Shown piece after piece: positions 27,226 to 34,901 of a stretch of DNA of 64,000 bases (positions are counted from its first letter, which is position 1; each line of letters begins with the position of its first letter). Location of the stretch: NCBI RefSeq assembly GCF_001940165.2, contig NZ_CP135162.1, positions 1,043,501-1,107,500 on the forward strand. Reading direction: 5' to 3'. The notes below the pieces were generated by a model, which saw nothing but the letters and a program-made list of their open reading frames with translations, ran no database searches and was not told where the DNA came from. A program made the translations under genes and the position numbers. Source of the DNA: Roseburia sp. 831b. Lineage in GTDB: Bacteria; Bacillota; Clostridia; Lachnospirales; Lachnospiraceae.

Positions 27226-28827
27226 ATGGCTGCCAGAAATAGTTATTTTCAATTACAATTCAAAGAGAACAAGGTTTATTTGCACGTTTATCCACCGGTG
27301 GAAGGCGGAGAAGAATTACAGATTAATGAGGTAATCCGCTATCTGGATGGAAAACGTCTGTCCTCCTATAATTTAAAAGAGCTTAACCGGGCTGTGACAG
27401 ATTTGGAAAAAGAATCGGATGTCCTGGTGGGCGACTGGGATGGCATTGAAGTAAATGAGATGATGGACTGGAATGTATCGCAGGATAAAATGGAGGTTAT
27501 CTGCCGTTTTTATCCGCCGTCAAAAGGCGGGAAGAAGGTTGATGCACAGGAAATCATAAATGATCTTGTGTCCGCAAGGATTAAATATGGCATAGATCAG
27601 AATGCAATTTTTGATTTTTTGTCCAATCCAAAGTATTGTACAGACTATATTATGGCAAAAGGAAAAAAAGCAGTTCATGGCACGGATGCCAGAATTGAAT
27701 ATTACTTCAATACGGATATCAATCTTTCTCCGAAACATAATGAAGACGGAACTGTAGATTATCATGAGTTAAATACGATAAGTGCGGTGAACAAGGGTGA
27801 TTTGATTGCCAAACTGATCAAAGAAGATCCGGGTGAAGTCGGATACGATGTTTTTGGGGCTGAGATTAAGCCACGACTTGTAAAAACAACAAAGCTTTCC
27901 TATGGAAATAACATTGAGATTTCAGAAGATGAGACAGAACTTCACTCTTTAGTTACCGGTCATGCACAGTTAGTGGGTGGAAAGGTTTTTGTGTCAGATG
28001 TGTACGAAGTTCCTGCAGATGTCGACAATTCGACGGGAAATATCGACTATGCAGGAAGTGTCGAAGTGAAAGGAAATGTAAAGGGAGGCTTTACGGTAAA
28101 GGCACATGGTGATATTATTGTAGAGGGTGTTGTAGAGGATGCAACACTGATTGCAGATGGGCAGATTATTGTCAAACGTGGAATTCACGGAATGACAAAA
28201 GGTTACATGAAAGCCGGAAAGAGTATTGTTTCTAAGTTCATCGAGAATGCTACGGTGGTTTCGAACGGATATGTGGAGACCGAGATTATCATGCACAGCA
28301 AAGTGGATGCTAAAAGCTATGTAAAGGTGCATGGTAAAAAAGGTCTGATTAACGGAGGCGTTGTCCGTGCCGGAAATCTGATTGAGGCGGATAATATCGG
28401 ATCTGAGATGGGTGGTCATACACAGCTTGAGGTAGGAATTGACCCGGATCGGAAAATCCGTTATGGAGAGCTGCAAAAACAGATTGCACAGATGAATGAA
28501 GAATTGTCAAAATCCAAAACCATTATCATGACCTACGGCGAGAAAATGGCACAGGGAGTCAAACTTTCTCCGGATAAGCTGATGTTTATTCAGAAACTTA
28601 CGTTAGATTATAAGGAGCGTAAGAAACTTTTAGAACCGCTTACAGAGGAGTTTGAACAGCTTCACGATGAGATGTTGATTGAGAACAGTGCAAGTATCCG
28701 CGTGAATAAACGCATTTATTCCGGTACTGTAATCTGTATTTCGGATTTGAGTATTCCAATCAACAAAGACGATAATTATTGCCAGTATGTAAAAGGTTCA
28801 GGTGAGATTGAACGAAAATCTTTATAA
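27226..28827 (+). CDS. fapA: FapA/DUF342 family flagellar assembly protein
   Basis: The 533-residue product belongs to the DUF342 family, now called flagellar assembly protein A. An N-terminal domain (about 1-160) precedes a right-handed beta-helix region (about 255-400) with regular VKGNVKGGFTVKAHGDIIVE-like rungs, and a C-terminal coiled coil (about 405-475). Such beta-helices are related to bactofilins and FliD-independent scaffold proteins; the molecular role is not settled. The gene is 13 bases after fliA and continues the operon. It is found in the same place in many motile clostridia. Confidence 0.88.
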   Translation: MAARNSYFQLQFKENKVYLHVYPPVEGGEELQINEVIRYLDGKRLSSYNLKELNRAVTDLEKESDVLVGDWDGIEVNEMMDWNVSQDKMEVICRFYPPSKGGKKVDAQEIINDLVSARIKYGIDQNAIFDFLSNPKYCTDYIMAKGKKAVHGTDARIEYYFNTDINLSPKHNEDGTVDYHELNTISAVNKGDLIAKLIKEDPGEVGYDVFGAEIKPRLVKTTKLSYGNNIEISEDETELHSLVTGHAQLVGGKVFVSDVYEVPADVDNSTGNIDYAGSVEVKGNVKGGFTVKAHGDIIVEGVVEDATLIADGQIIVKRGIHGMTKGYMKAGKSIVSKFIENATVVSNGYVETEIIMHSKVDAKSYVKVHGKKGLINGGVVRAGNLIEADNIGSEMGGHTQLEVGIDPDRKIRYGELQKQIAQMNEELSKSKTIIMTYGEKMAQGVKLSPDKLMFIQKLTLDYKERKKLLEPLTEEFEQLHDEMLIENSASIRVNKRIYSGTVICISDLSIPINKDDNYCQYVKGSGEIERKSL

Positions 28828-28845
28828 AAGTCTGGAGTGTTTGCC

Positions 28846-29163
28846 ATGTCGATTAGACCGATTGATTTAAATGGAATGATACAACGAACGCAGGATGTTG
28901 GAAATGTAAAATTACAGGAGGATAATAAACCTGCGGTTGACCAGCAAAATATCCAACAGCAGGTCGTAAAAGAGGAACAGCGCCTGACAAAACAGGTACA
29001 GCATGCGGATGACAGTAACCAGCCGGAGTATCGCTATGATGCAAAAGAAAAAGGAAATGGACAGTATCAGCAGAAGCAGAAAAAGAGAGATACAAAGGAT
29101 AAGAAGAAACAGGACAAGGTAATTGTTAAAAATTTAACTGGAAGTATAGACATCAAAATATAA
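28846..29163 (+). CDS. Small disordered flagellar-operon protein, unknown function
   Basis: The 105-residue product starts MSIRPIDLNGMIQRTQDVGN and ends VIVKNLTGSIDIKI; the middle is Gln/Lys-rich and probably disordered (residues about 25-90). Only the two ends look structured, so it may be a short linker between partners. The ATG at 28846 has CTGGAG eight bases upstream. It sits between fapA and the SwrB-like gene. I do not know a characterised family; the function is open. Confidence 0.78.
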   Translation: MSIRPIDLNGMIQRTQDVGNVKLQEDNKPAVDQQNIQQQVVKEEQRLTKQVQHADDSNQPEYRYDAKEKGNGQYQQKQKKRDTKDKKKQDKVIVKNLTGSIDIKI

Positions 29164-29175
29164 GGAGTTTACAAG

Positions 29176-29892
29176 ATGACAGGATTACAAATTGTCTTAC
29201 TGTTTATTGGTGTTGTCTTCATGGTCGGAAGTTTTTTGGTGACAGAACGACTTTCTTCAAATGAGATTAACCGGATCAGTGAGCTAAGCGAGAATGAAAT
29301 TGACAAAATTGTGGGAAGGTCTTTGGATAAGGCATCCACACAGATTGAGAATTCGATTGATCAACAGATTGAGAATTCCATTGAGAAGGTAGACCGTGCC
29401 ATTGAAAAAGAGACCAATGAAAAAATTATGGCAATCAGCGAATACTCAGATACCGTTGTGGAATCTATGAATAAAACACACAATGAGATTATGTTCCTTT
29501 ACAGCATGTTAAATGACAAACATACGGAAGTGACAAATTTTTCTGCAAAGCTTGAAAAACTGATTGAGGAAGCACAAAAGGTTGAGACCAGACAGGAAGC
29601 ATACAATTCCAGGATGGAGACGGAAATGCGTTATGCCGAACAGGCATCGCAAAACATTCCTGATATGCCAGTGCAATCCCTTGAGATACCAGGAGCAGAG
29701 GGAGCAACAAATTCTTCACAACAGGAAACAAAAAGCCCGCAGGATTCTATTATGGACGAATTCGGAAATCATAACAAAGATGTTCTAAGACTTCATAAAG
29801 AAGGATATAGTGATGTTGCAATCGCACAGGAACTAAACATAGGGCTTGGTGAGGTACGACTGATAATAGGACTTTTTAAAGGGGATAGATAA
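29176..29892 (+). CDS. SwrB-like single-pass coiled-coil protein (DUF6115-like)
   Basis: The 238-residue product has an N-terminal membrane helix (about 4-22), a long coiled coil (about 30-155) and a C-terminal helix-turn-helix-like tail (DVLRLHKEGYSDVAIAQELN, about 203-236). In Bacillus, SwrB lies between sigD and rpsB, has one N-terminal membrane helix, and promotes export-gate activation. Position, topology and size here match. I believe the C-terminal tail corresponds to DUF6115, but this is from memory. Function as an activator of flagellar assembly is therefore inference. It is followed two bases later by the MltG-like gene. Confidence 0.75.
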   Translation: MTGLQIVLLFIGVVFMVGSFLVTERLSSNEINRISELSENEIDKIVGRSLDKASTQIENSIDQQIENSIEKVDRAIEKETNEKIMAISEYSDTVVESMNKTHNEIMFLYSMLNDKHTEVTNFSAKLEKLIEEAQKVETRQEAYNSRMETEMRYAEQASQNIPDMPVQSLEIPGAEGATNSSQQETKSPQDSIMDEFGNHNKDVLRLHKEGYSDVAIAQELNIGLGEVRLIIGLFKGDR

Positions 29893-29894
29893 AC

Positions 29895-30476
29895 GTGAAG
29901 CTAAAATATTATTTAAGAGGTCTTGGAATTGGAATCATAGTGACAACACTGATTCTGATGATTGCTGGTGCAGGGCAGAAAGAAGAGCTGACAGATGCTC
30001 AGATTATCGAACGTGCAAAGGAGCTTGGAATGGTAATGGAGAACTCCGGAAGTACGTTGAGCGACGAGATGGATAGTGAAAGTGAGCAGGCAGACGAGAG
30101 TGAGACGGCTTTAGAATCTAAAGAGAATGAGCCGTCCGCTGATGATGGACAGACTGTGGATGGCGAGCAGACAGCTGCGCCGGATGAAGCAGCGAGTGTC
30201 GGACAGGAAGGAAAGACACCGGAGGATGATGCAATACCAGAGCAGACAGACAATGTCCAGAAGGAACCATACAAGCTGGCAATAAATGCAGGCGAGGTCT
30301 GCAGACAGGTCTGTGATGAATTACAGGAAAATGGATTGATTGATAACTCCGAAAATTTCCGAAAATACTTAAGCCAGGCTGGCTATGCGAATCAGATTCA
30401 GCCAGGAAATTTTGAAATTGCATACGGATTGTCTTACGAAGAAATTGCCCAGATTTTAATTACAAGACAACAATAA
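29895..30476 (+). CDS. MltG/YceG-like membrane protein lacking the catalytic domain
   Basis: The start is GTG at 29895, two bases after the preceding stop. The 193-residue product has a membrane helix (about 8-24), a short segment (LTDAQIIERAKELGMV), an acidic low-complexity linker (about 50-115) and a C-terminal domain (about 125-190, AGEVCRQVCDELQENGLI and IQPGNFEIAYGLSYEEIAQI) that resembles the LysM-like N-terminal subdomain of MltG. MltG is an endolytic murein transglycosylase, but its catalytic part is absent. Thus it may bind peptidoglycan or regulate a transglycosylase. It is the last gene before the hairpin and the rpsB promoter. Confidence 0.72.
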   Translation: MKLKYYLRGLGIGIIVTTLILMIAGAGQKEELTDAQIIERAKELGMVMENSGSTLSDEMDSESEQADESETALESKENEPSADDGQTVDGEQTAAPDEAASVGQEGKTPEDDAIPEQTDNVQKEPYKLAINAGEVCRQVCDELQENGLIDNSENFRKYLSQAGYANQIQPGNFEIAYGLSYEEIAQILITRQQ

Positions 30477-30485
30477 AAAATATCG

Positions 30486-30524
30486 TACCCCAATGGAAAA
30501 AAGTGCTTGCATTCCATTGGGGTA
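30486..30524 (+). terminator. Hairpin at the end of the fla/che operon (no T-tract)
   Basis: TACCCCAATGGA (30486-30497) and TCCATTGGGGTA (30513-30524) are exact inverted copies with a 15-base loop, nine bases after the last operon stop. The bases after it (TTGTGC) are not a T-tract, so termination may be weak or factor-dependent. The right arm lies inside the -35/-10 spacer of the next promoter. Confidence 0.55.
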
Positions 30525-30536
30525 TTGTGCTATAAT
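30507..30536 (+). promoter_or_regulatory. Housekeeping promoter for rpsB
   Basis: A -35 TTGCAT (30507-30512) and -10 TATAAT (30531-30536) are 18 bases apart; TG one base before the -10 makes it an extended -10 promoter. It would give rpsB-tsf its own SigA transcription independent of the flagellar operon. The -35 lies at the end of the hairpin loop and the spacer contains the right arm. Confidence 0.8.
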
Positions 30537-30553
30537 CTACAAGGTTCTAACGG

Positions 30554-30635
30554 ATAAAAGTCCGTAACAAACACATATGTTGACGAAGAGGCAGGTGCCA
30601 ATGCTCGTTGGTCGTCTCTTAGAATGAGACATATG
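30554..30635 (+). promoter_or_regulatory. Structured rpsB leader RNA (candidate ribosomal-protein leader)
   Basis: The 120-base leader holds nested inverted matches: CATATGT (30574-30580) with ACATATG (30629-30635) encloses GACGA (30582-30586) with TCGTC (30612-30616). A competing hairpin GTCTC (30614-30618) with GAGAC (30626-30630) cannot form together with both. A 5-bp stem near 30550-30565 precedes them. Mutually exclusive pairings suggest regulation, perhaps by S2 binding, but no named leader family was recognised. Confidence 0.45.
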
Positions 30636-30667
30636 GAAGCAAAATGAAAACCATGGAGGTAAGAAAA

Positions 30668-31405
30668 ATGAGCGTTATTTCAATGAAACAGTTATTAGAA
30701 GCAGGTGTTCACTTTGGACATCAGACAAGAAGATGGAATCCTAAAATGGCTCCATACATTTACACAGAGAGAAATGGTATCTACATCATCGACTTACAGA
30801 AATCTGTAGGTAAAGTAGACGAAGCTTACAAAGCAGTTTCTGACATCGCAGCAGAAGGTGGTACAATCCTTTTCGTTGGTACAAAGAAACAGGCTCAGGA
30901 CGCTATCAAAACAGAAGCAGAGCGTTGCGGAATGTTCTATGTAAATGAGAGATGGTTAGGTGGAATGTTAACAAACTTCAAAACAATCCAGAGCCGTATT
31001 GCAAGATTAAAAGAAATCGAAGCAATGTCTGAAGATGGAACATTTGATGTTTTACCTAAAAAAGAAGTTATCAACCTGAAAAAAGAATGGGATAAATTAG
31101 AGAAGAACCTTGGCGGTATCAAAGATATGAAGAAAATCCCAGATGCAATTTTCGTAGTAGATCCTAAGAAGGAAAGAATTTGTATCCAGGAAGCTCATAC
31201 ATTAGGAATCAAATTAATCGGTATTGCTGATACAAACTGTGACCCAGAAGAATTAGATTATGTAATTCCTGGTAACGATGATGCAATCAGAGCAGTAAAA
31301 TTAATCGTTTCTAAGATGGCAGATGCTGTTATCGAAGCAAATCAGGGTGCTGAAGAAGCATACGAAGAAGCTGAAGTAGAAGCAGCTGAAGCAACAGAAG
31401 AATAA
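30668..31405 (+). CDS. rpsB: Small ribosomal subunit protein S2 (uS2)
   Basis: S2 binds late to the 30S subunit and tethers S1-like proteins. The 245-residue product begins [20 protein letters not shown] and [20 protein letters not shown], the S2 signature, and contains the second conserved block [15 protein letters not shown]. The ATG at 30668 is chosen because GGAGGTAAG lies just upstream and homologues start there. The C-terminal 25 residues are an acidic Glu/Ala tail. It is followed by tsf, as in nearly all bacteria. Confidence 0.98.
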   Translation: MSVISMKQLLEAGVHFGHQTRRWNPKMAPYIYTERNGIYIIDLQKSVGKVDEAYKAVSDIAAEGGTILFVGTKKQAQDAIKTEAERCGMFYVNERWLGGMLTNFKTIQSRIARLKEIEAMSEDGTFDVLPKKEVINLKKEWDKLEKNLGGIKDMKKIPDAIFVVDPKKERICIQEAHTLGIKLIGIADTNCDPEELDYVIPGNDDAIRAVKLIVSKMADAVIEANQGAEEAYEEAEVEAAEATEE

Positions 31406-31416
31406 GATGAATTTTT

Positions 31417-31451
31417 ACAATAGAAAGCACGCATAGCGTACTTTCTATTGT
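31417..31451 (+). other. Hairpin between rpsB and tsf
   Basis: ACAATAGAAAG (31417-31427) pairs exactly with CTTTCTATTGT (31441-31451), and the inner bases CACGC/GCGTA extend the stem with one mismatch. No T-tract follows (TATAAAGG). It may balance rpsB and tsf message levels by attenuation or processing, as reported for this junction in other bacteria; here that is inference. Confidence 0.6.
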
Positions 31452-31525
31452 TATAAAGGACGGAAAACGAGCAGAGAATCGTTTTTACGACAAGATATCA
31501 AGATGATTAATTGGAGGAAAAGAAA

Positions 31526-32458
31526 ATGGCAATTACAGCAGCTATGGTAAAAGAACTGCGTGAAACAACAGGCGCAGGTATGATGGATTGCAAGAAAGCA
31601 TTAAATGAAACAAACGGAAACATGGAAGAAGCAATTGAGTTCTTAAGAAAGAACGGACAGGCTAAAGCAGAGAAAAAAGCTGGAAGAATTGCTGCAGAAG
31701 GTCTTTGTACAATCGCTCTTGCAGATGACAAGACAGCAGCTGTTGTTGAAGTTAACTCTGAGACAGACTTCGTTGCTAAGAATGCAACATTCCAGGAATT
31801 CTGTGAAGCAGTAGCAAAACAGGCTGTTACATCTAACGCAGCAGATATGGATGCTTTCATGGCTGAGACATGGAATGCAGATTCTTCTAAGACTGTACAG
31901 GAAGCATTAGTAGAAAAAGTTGCCGTAATCGGTGAAAACTTAAAAATCCGTAGATTTGAAAAAGTTGTTGCTGAAAACGGATGCGTTGTAACATATACAC
32001 ACGGTGGCGGTAGAATCGGTGTTATCGTAGAAGCTGATACTACAGTTGTAAACGACACTGTAAAAGAAGCATTAACAAACATTGCAATGCAGATTGCAGC
32101 TTTAAATCCAAAATATGTATCCAGAAACGAAGTAAGTGCTGAATACATTGCACACGAGAAAGAAATCCTTCTTGCTCAGATTATGAACGATCCAAAAGAA
32201 TCCCAGAAACCAGAAAAGGTTATCAACGGAATGATCGAAGGTCGTGTAAGCAAAGAATTAAAAGAAGTATGTTTATTAGATCAGGTTTATGTAAAAGCTG
32301 CAGATGGTAAACAGAATGTTGCAAAATACTTAGAAGAAGTATCAAAAGAAGTTGGAGCAACTGTTACTGTTAAGAGATTCGTTCGTTTTGAAACAGGCGA
32401 AGGAATTGAGAAGAAACAGGAAGACTTCGCAGCAGAAGTTGCAGCTCAGCTCAACTAA
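31526..32458 (+). CDS. tsf: Elongation factor Ts
   Basis: EF-Ts exchanges GDP for GTP on EF-Tu. The 310-residue product has the N-terminal UBA-like domain (TAAMVKELRETTGAGMMDCK KALNE region) and the SETDFVAKN motif of the core. The ATG at 31526 follows GGAGG (31513-31517) and gives the normal start MAITAAMVK. Codon use is enriched in the endings typical of highly expressed genes. It is followed by a strong terminator. Confidence 0.98.
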   Translation: MAITAAMVKELRETTGAGMMDCKKALNETNGNMEEAIEFLRKNGQAKAEKKAGRIAAEGLCTIALADDKTAAVVEVNSETDFVAKNATFQEFCEAVAKQAVTSNAADMDAFMAETWNADSSKTVQEALVEKVAVIGENLKIRRFEKVVAENGCVVTYTHGGGRIGVIVEADTTVVNDTVKEALTNIAMQIAALNPKYVSRNEVSAEYIAHEKEILLAQIMNDPKESQKPEKVINGMIEGRVSKELKEVCLLDQVYVKAADGKQNVAKYLEEVSKEVGATVTVKRFVRFETGEGIEKKQEDFAAEVAAQLN

Positions 32459-32532
32459 TTCAACCATTTACAGGCAACCCTGGGTCGCTGAATGTTGATA
32501 GTTGATTTTACAAGCGATTATCATTGAATAAG

Positions 32533-32578
32533 AAAAGCCCCTGCGAATACGTCAAACATGTTTGCAAGGGCTTTTTTC
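32533..32578 (+). terminator. Intrinsic terminator after tsf
   Basis: AAAAGCCC plus the following CTGCGAA (32533-32547) pairs with TTTGCAAGGGCTTTT (from 32561), leaving a 13-base loop, and the right arm runs into six Ts (32572-32577). This ends the rpsB-tsf transcript. Confidence 0.85.
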
Positions 32579-32593
32579 TATGAAGGAGACAGT

Positions 32594-32986
32594 ATGAATC
32601 CATTAAAATTAGAGTTGAAATTATATTTAGAGGCTGAGGACATTTCACAGTCAAGAATTATGTCCTGCCGTTCTTTTATGAGTCAGCAGATTAAGTCTTC
32701 TGTAAACTCATATATCCGTAAACTCAATATGGAAGATGAGTGTGACATGGATGATTTTATTGTCCGCCTGTATTTTGACGAGACAATTGAAGAAGAAGCG
32801 TGTACATCCGAGGAAAGTGCAAAAGGATTTATCGATGATGTGGTAGATTTATTATCAGAAATTGCACATATGCAGTCTTTTCTTGAGATGGAAGGAAGCT
32901 TTATGGTGGAATACCAGGATTTGAAAAAGTCTTACAAATTCCATTCAGAAAGCGGTGATTCTTATTGCGATTTTGATGAAATGTGA
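32594..32986 (+). CDS. Conserved-looking 130-residue protein, unknown function
   Basis: The 130-residue acidic product has no signal peptide or membrane helix. It contains an amphipathic N-terminal region (MNPLKLELKLYLEAEDISQS), a helical middle and a Cys-containing segment, and ends SGDSYCDFDEM. The ATG at 32594 follows AAGGAGAC, and the reading frame is cleanly bounded by the tsf terminator and a new promoter, so it is most likely a real gene. I do not recognise its family. It is the first of three genes inserted between tsf and pyrH. Confidence 0.7.
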   Translation: MNPLKLELKLYLEAEDISQSRIMSCRSFMSQQIKSSVNSYIRKLNMEDECDMDDFIVRLYFDETIEEEACTSEESAKGFIDDVVDLLSEIAHMQSFLEMEGSFMVEYQDLKKSYKFHSESGDSYCDFDEM

Positions 32987-32992
32987 TACAAT
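32965..32992 (+). promoter_or_regulatory. Possible promoter for the deacetylase/bactofilin genes
   Basis: TTGCGA (32965-32970) and TACAAT (32987-32992) are 16 bases apart, with TGA directly before the -10. The site lies over the last codons of the preceding gene and 35 bases before the next ATG. Support is from sequence match only. Confidence 0.4.
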
Positions 32993-33026
32993 ATAATCTG
33001 TGAATATAAGATTCTGGAGGATTTAC

Positions 33027-34001
33027 ATGGAAGAGAAAGATGCAGCCGCATTAAGAAGCGAGAGGCAACGGCGGAAGCGGGTAAGCAAAATTCGAAATGG
33101 AATTGTAGCAACCGTCGCAATCTGGATGCTGGTATCCGCTATTTTGATTGTCACTTTGCTTGTCAAGGTAATTTCATTGGAGCACCGGTTGAATACACTG
33201 ACGATGAATCCGGCATACTCGAGCCAGATTGAGACGAAACAGAATCCCGGTACAGACGATGGAAAAGACCCCTCAGAAAGCATCCCAGATACACAGAGCA
33301 ATTCGGATGAATCCAAAGTTTCTCTTGTATCTGGGCTGGATGAGCCGGACAACCTTGCAAAAGAAGGGGATGTACATAAGGTTTATCTGACATTCGAAGA
33401 TGGACCGTCTGAGAATACCGCAGCCATTTTGGATACACTGAATCAATATCAGGTGAAAGCCACTTTTTTTGTGGTCGGGAAAGAGGATGATGAATCCAAG
33501 GCACTTTACAAGCGGATTGTGGATGAGGGTCACACGTTAGGAATGCATTCCTATTCGAACAAATACAGTACCATCTATGAATCTAAGGAAGCGTTTGAAG
33601 CAGATTTTAAGGAATTGCAGGATTATTTATGTGAGCTGACCGGCGTGGAATCCAGTTATTACAGGTTCCCGGGAGGAAGCAATAATCAGATTAGCAATGT
33701 AGATATGTCTGAGTTTATCCAATACCTCAATTCACAGGGCGTGACCTACTATGATTGGAATGTTTCGGCGGGCGATGCAACATCTATGGCATATACATCA
33801 GAAGATATAGTTGCAAATGTAACCGAAAATATAGTAAAATATAAGACGTCAGTTGTGTTACTTCACGACGCGGATGATAAGTCAGCAACGGTAGATGCAT
33901 TAGGACCTTTGATTGAAGCATTACAAAATATGGGGGCTGAGATTTTGCCGATTGATGAAGATACAACCGTTATTCAGTCTGTGAAAATTGCAGAAGAATA
34001 A
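33027..34001 (+). CDS. Membrane-anchored NodB-family polysaccharide deacetylase with diverged active site
   Basis: The 324-residue product has a basic cytoplasmic start, one membrane helix (about 26-50), a Ser/Asp-rich linker (about 60-115) and a NodB domain (about 117-320). Family members remove acetyl groups from peptidoglycan or other glycans outside the membrane. Motif 1 is LTFEDGP: the usual catalytic-base Asp is Glu124, while the metal Asp125 is kept. Motif 2 is HSYSN: His174 is kept but the second metal His is Asn178. Arg213 (RFPGG), Asp243 (YDWN) and His280 (LLHD) are present. Activity is therefore uncertain. The ATG at 33027 follows TGGAGG. The next gene is a bactofilin. Confidence 0.88.
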   Translation: MEEKDAAALRSERQRRKRVSKIRNGIVATVAIWMLVSAILIVTLLVKVISLEHRLNTLTMNPAYSSQIETKQNPGTDDGKDPSESIPDTQSNSDESKVSLVSGLDEPDNLAKEGDVHKVYLTFEDGPSENTAAILDTLNQYQVKATFFVVGKEDDESKALYKRIVDEGHTLGMHSYSNKYSTIYESKEAFEADFKELQDYLCELTGVESSYYRFPGGSNNQISNVDMSEFIQYLNSQGVTYYDWNVSAGDATSMAYTSEDIVANVTENIVKYKTSVVLLHDADDKSATVDALGPLIEALQNMGAEILPIDEDTTVIQSVKIAEE

Positions 34002-34029
34002 TGAAAATAGTATAAACGGAGGATGCAGT

Positions 34030-34899
34030 ATGGGATTTTTTAAAGATTTTAAAGATGATTTCTCACAGGCGATGAATGAAATTATCCCAGGGGAAGAACC
34101 TTTAGAAGAGGAAGATACATTAAGCGATGATTTGGTTGTCAATACGCTTGAAGAAGAAGTTGACGTAGAATCTGAGTTATCAAAGCTTGATGGATTACTT
34201 GAGCAGGTTACAAAACAGGAAGAAGCAAAGGCAGCAACAAGACAGCCGGTTGAGCCGGTTGCAGCCAGAGAGAATGTATCTGCAGCACAAAGTGTTTTAT
34301 CAGAGAAGTTAGAAAAAGAATTAAGAGAAATGCGAATGAATACAATGCAAGAGGAGAATAGAACAATGAATGAGACACCAGTAAATGTACCAGTTAACAA
34401 CGCAACACCAGTAAGCGCACCAGCAAAAGCACCAGTATCAGATGAAGCCTCTGTTATCACAGCAGGTACCGTTATCCGTGGAGATATCTCTTCTACAGGT
34501 TCTCTTGACATTCAGGGAACAATCAATGGTAACGTAGAATGTAATGGTAAATTAGTTGTAACAGGAACTGTAAATGGAAACAGCAATTCTTCTGAATTCT
34601 TTGCAGATGCAGCAAAAATTGAAGGTGAAGTTGTAAGCACAGGAACAGTTAAAATTGGTCTTGGTTCCGTTATCATTGGTAATGTAACATCTTCTTCTGC
34701 TGTTATTGCAGGCGCAATCAAAGGTGATATCGATGTACAGGGACCAGTTGTTGTTGATACATCAGCAGTTGTTATGGGTAACATCAAATCCCGTTCTGTA
34801 CAGATTAACAACGGTGCGGTTATCGAAGGTTTCTGTTCTCAGTGCTACTCTGACGTAGATGTCAATGAACTTTTCGAGTCCAAGAAAGGAACAATGTAA
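34030..34899 (+). CDS. Bactofilin (polymer-forming cytoskeletal protein)
   Basis: Bactofilins self-assemble into filaments that position cell-wall enzymes and shape the cell. The 289-residue product has an extended acidic N-terminal region of about 145 residues and then a right-handed beta-helix (about 150-270) with short Gly/Val repeats: IRGDISSTGSLDIQGTINGN, then VIIGNVTSSSAVIAGAIKGD. The start MGFFKDFKDDF may be an amphipathic membrane-binding helix. The ATG at 34030 follows CGGAGG. It ends two bases before pyrH and follows the deacetylase, suggesting that the two act together; that pairing is inference. Confidence 0.9.
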   Translation: MGFFKDFKDDFSQAMNEIIPGEEPLEEEDTLSDDLVVNTLEEEVDVESELSKLDGLLEQVTKQEEAKAATRQPVEPVAARENVSAAQSVLSEKLEKELREMRMNTMQEENRTMNETPVNVPVNNATPVSAPAKAPVSDEASVITAGTVIRGDISSTGSLDIQGTINGNVECNGKLVVTGTVNGNSNSSEFFADAAKIEGEVVSTGTVKIGLGSVIIGNVTSSSAVIAGAIKGDIDVQGPVVVDTSAVVMGNIKSRSVQINNGAVIEGFCSQCYSDVDVNELFESKKGTM

Positions 34900-34901
34900 G
34901 A

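Noticed and set aside
31507..32148. 213-residue minus-strand frame across tsf
   Set aside because: Opposes a highly expressed essential gene and reads as low-complexity Ser/Ala/Phe; a shadow frame.
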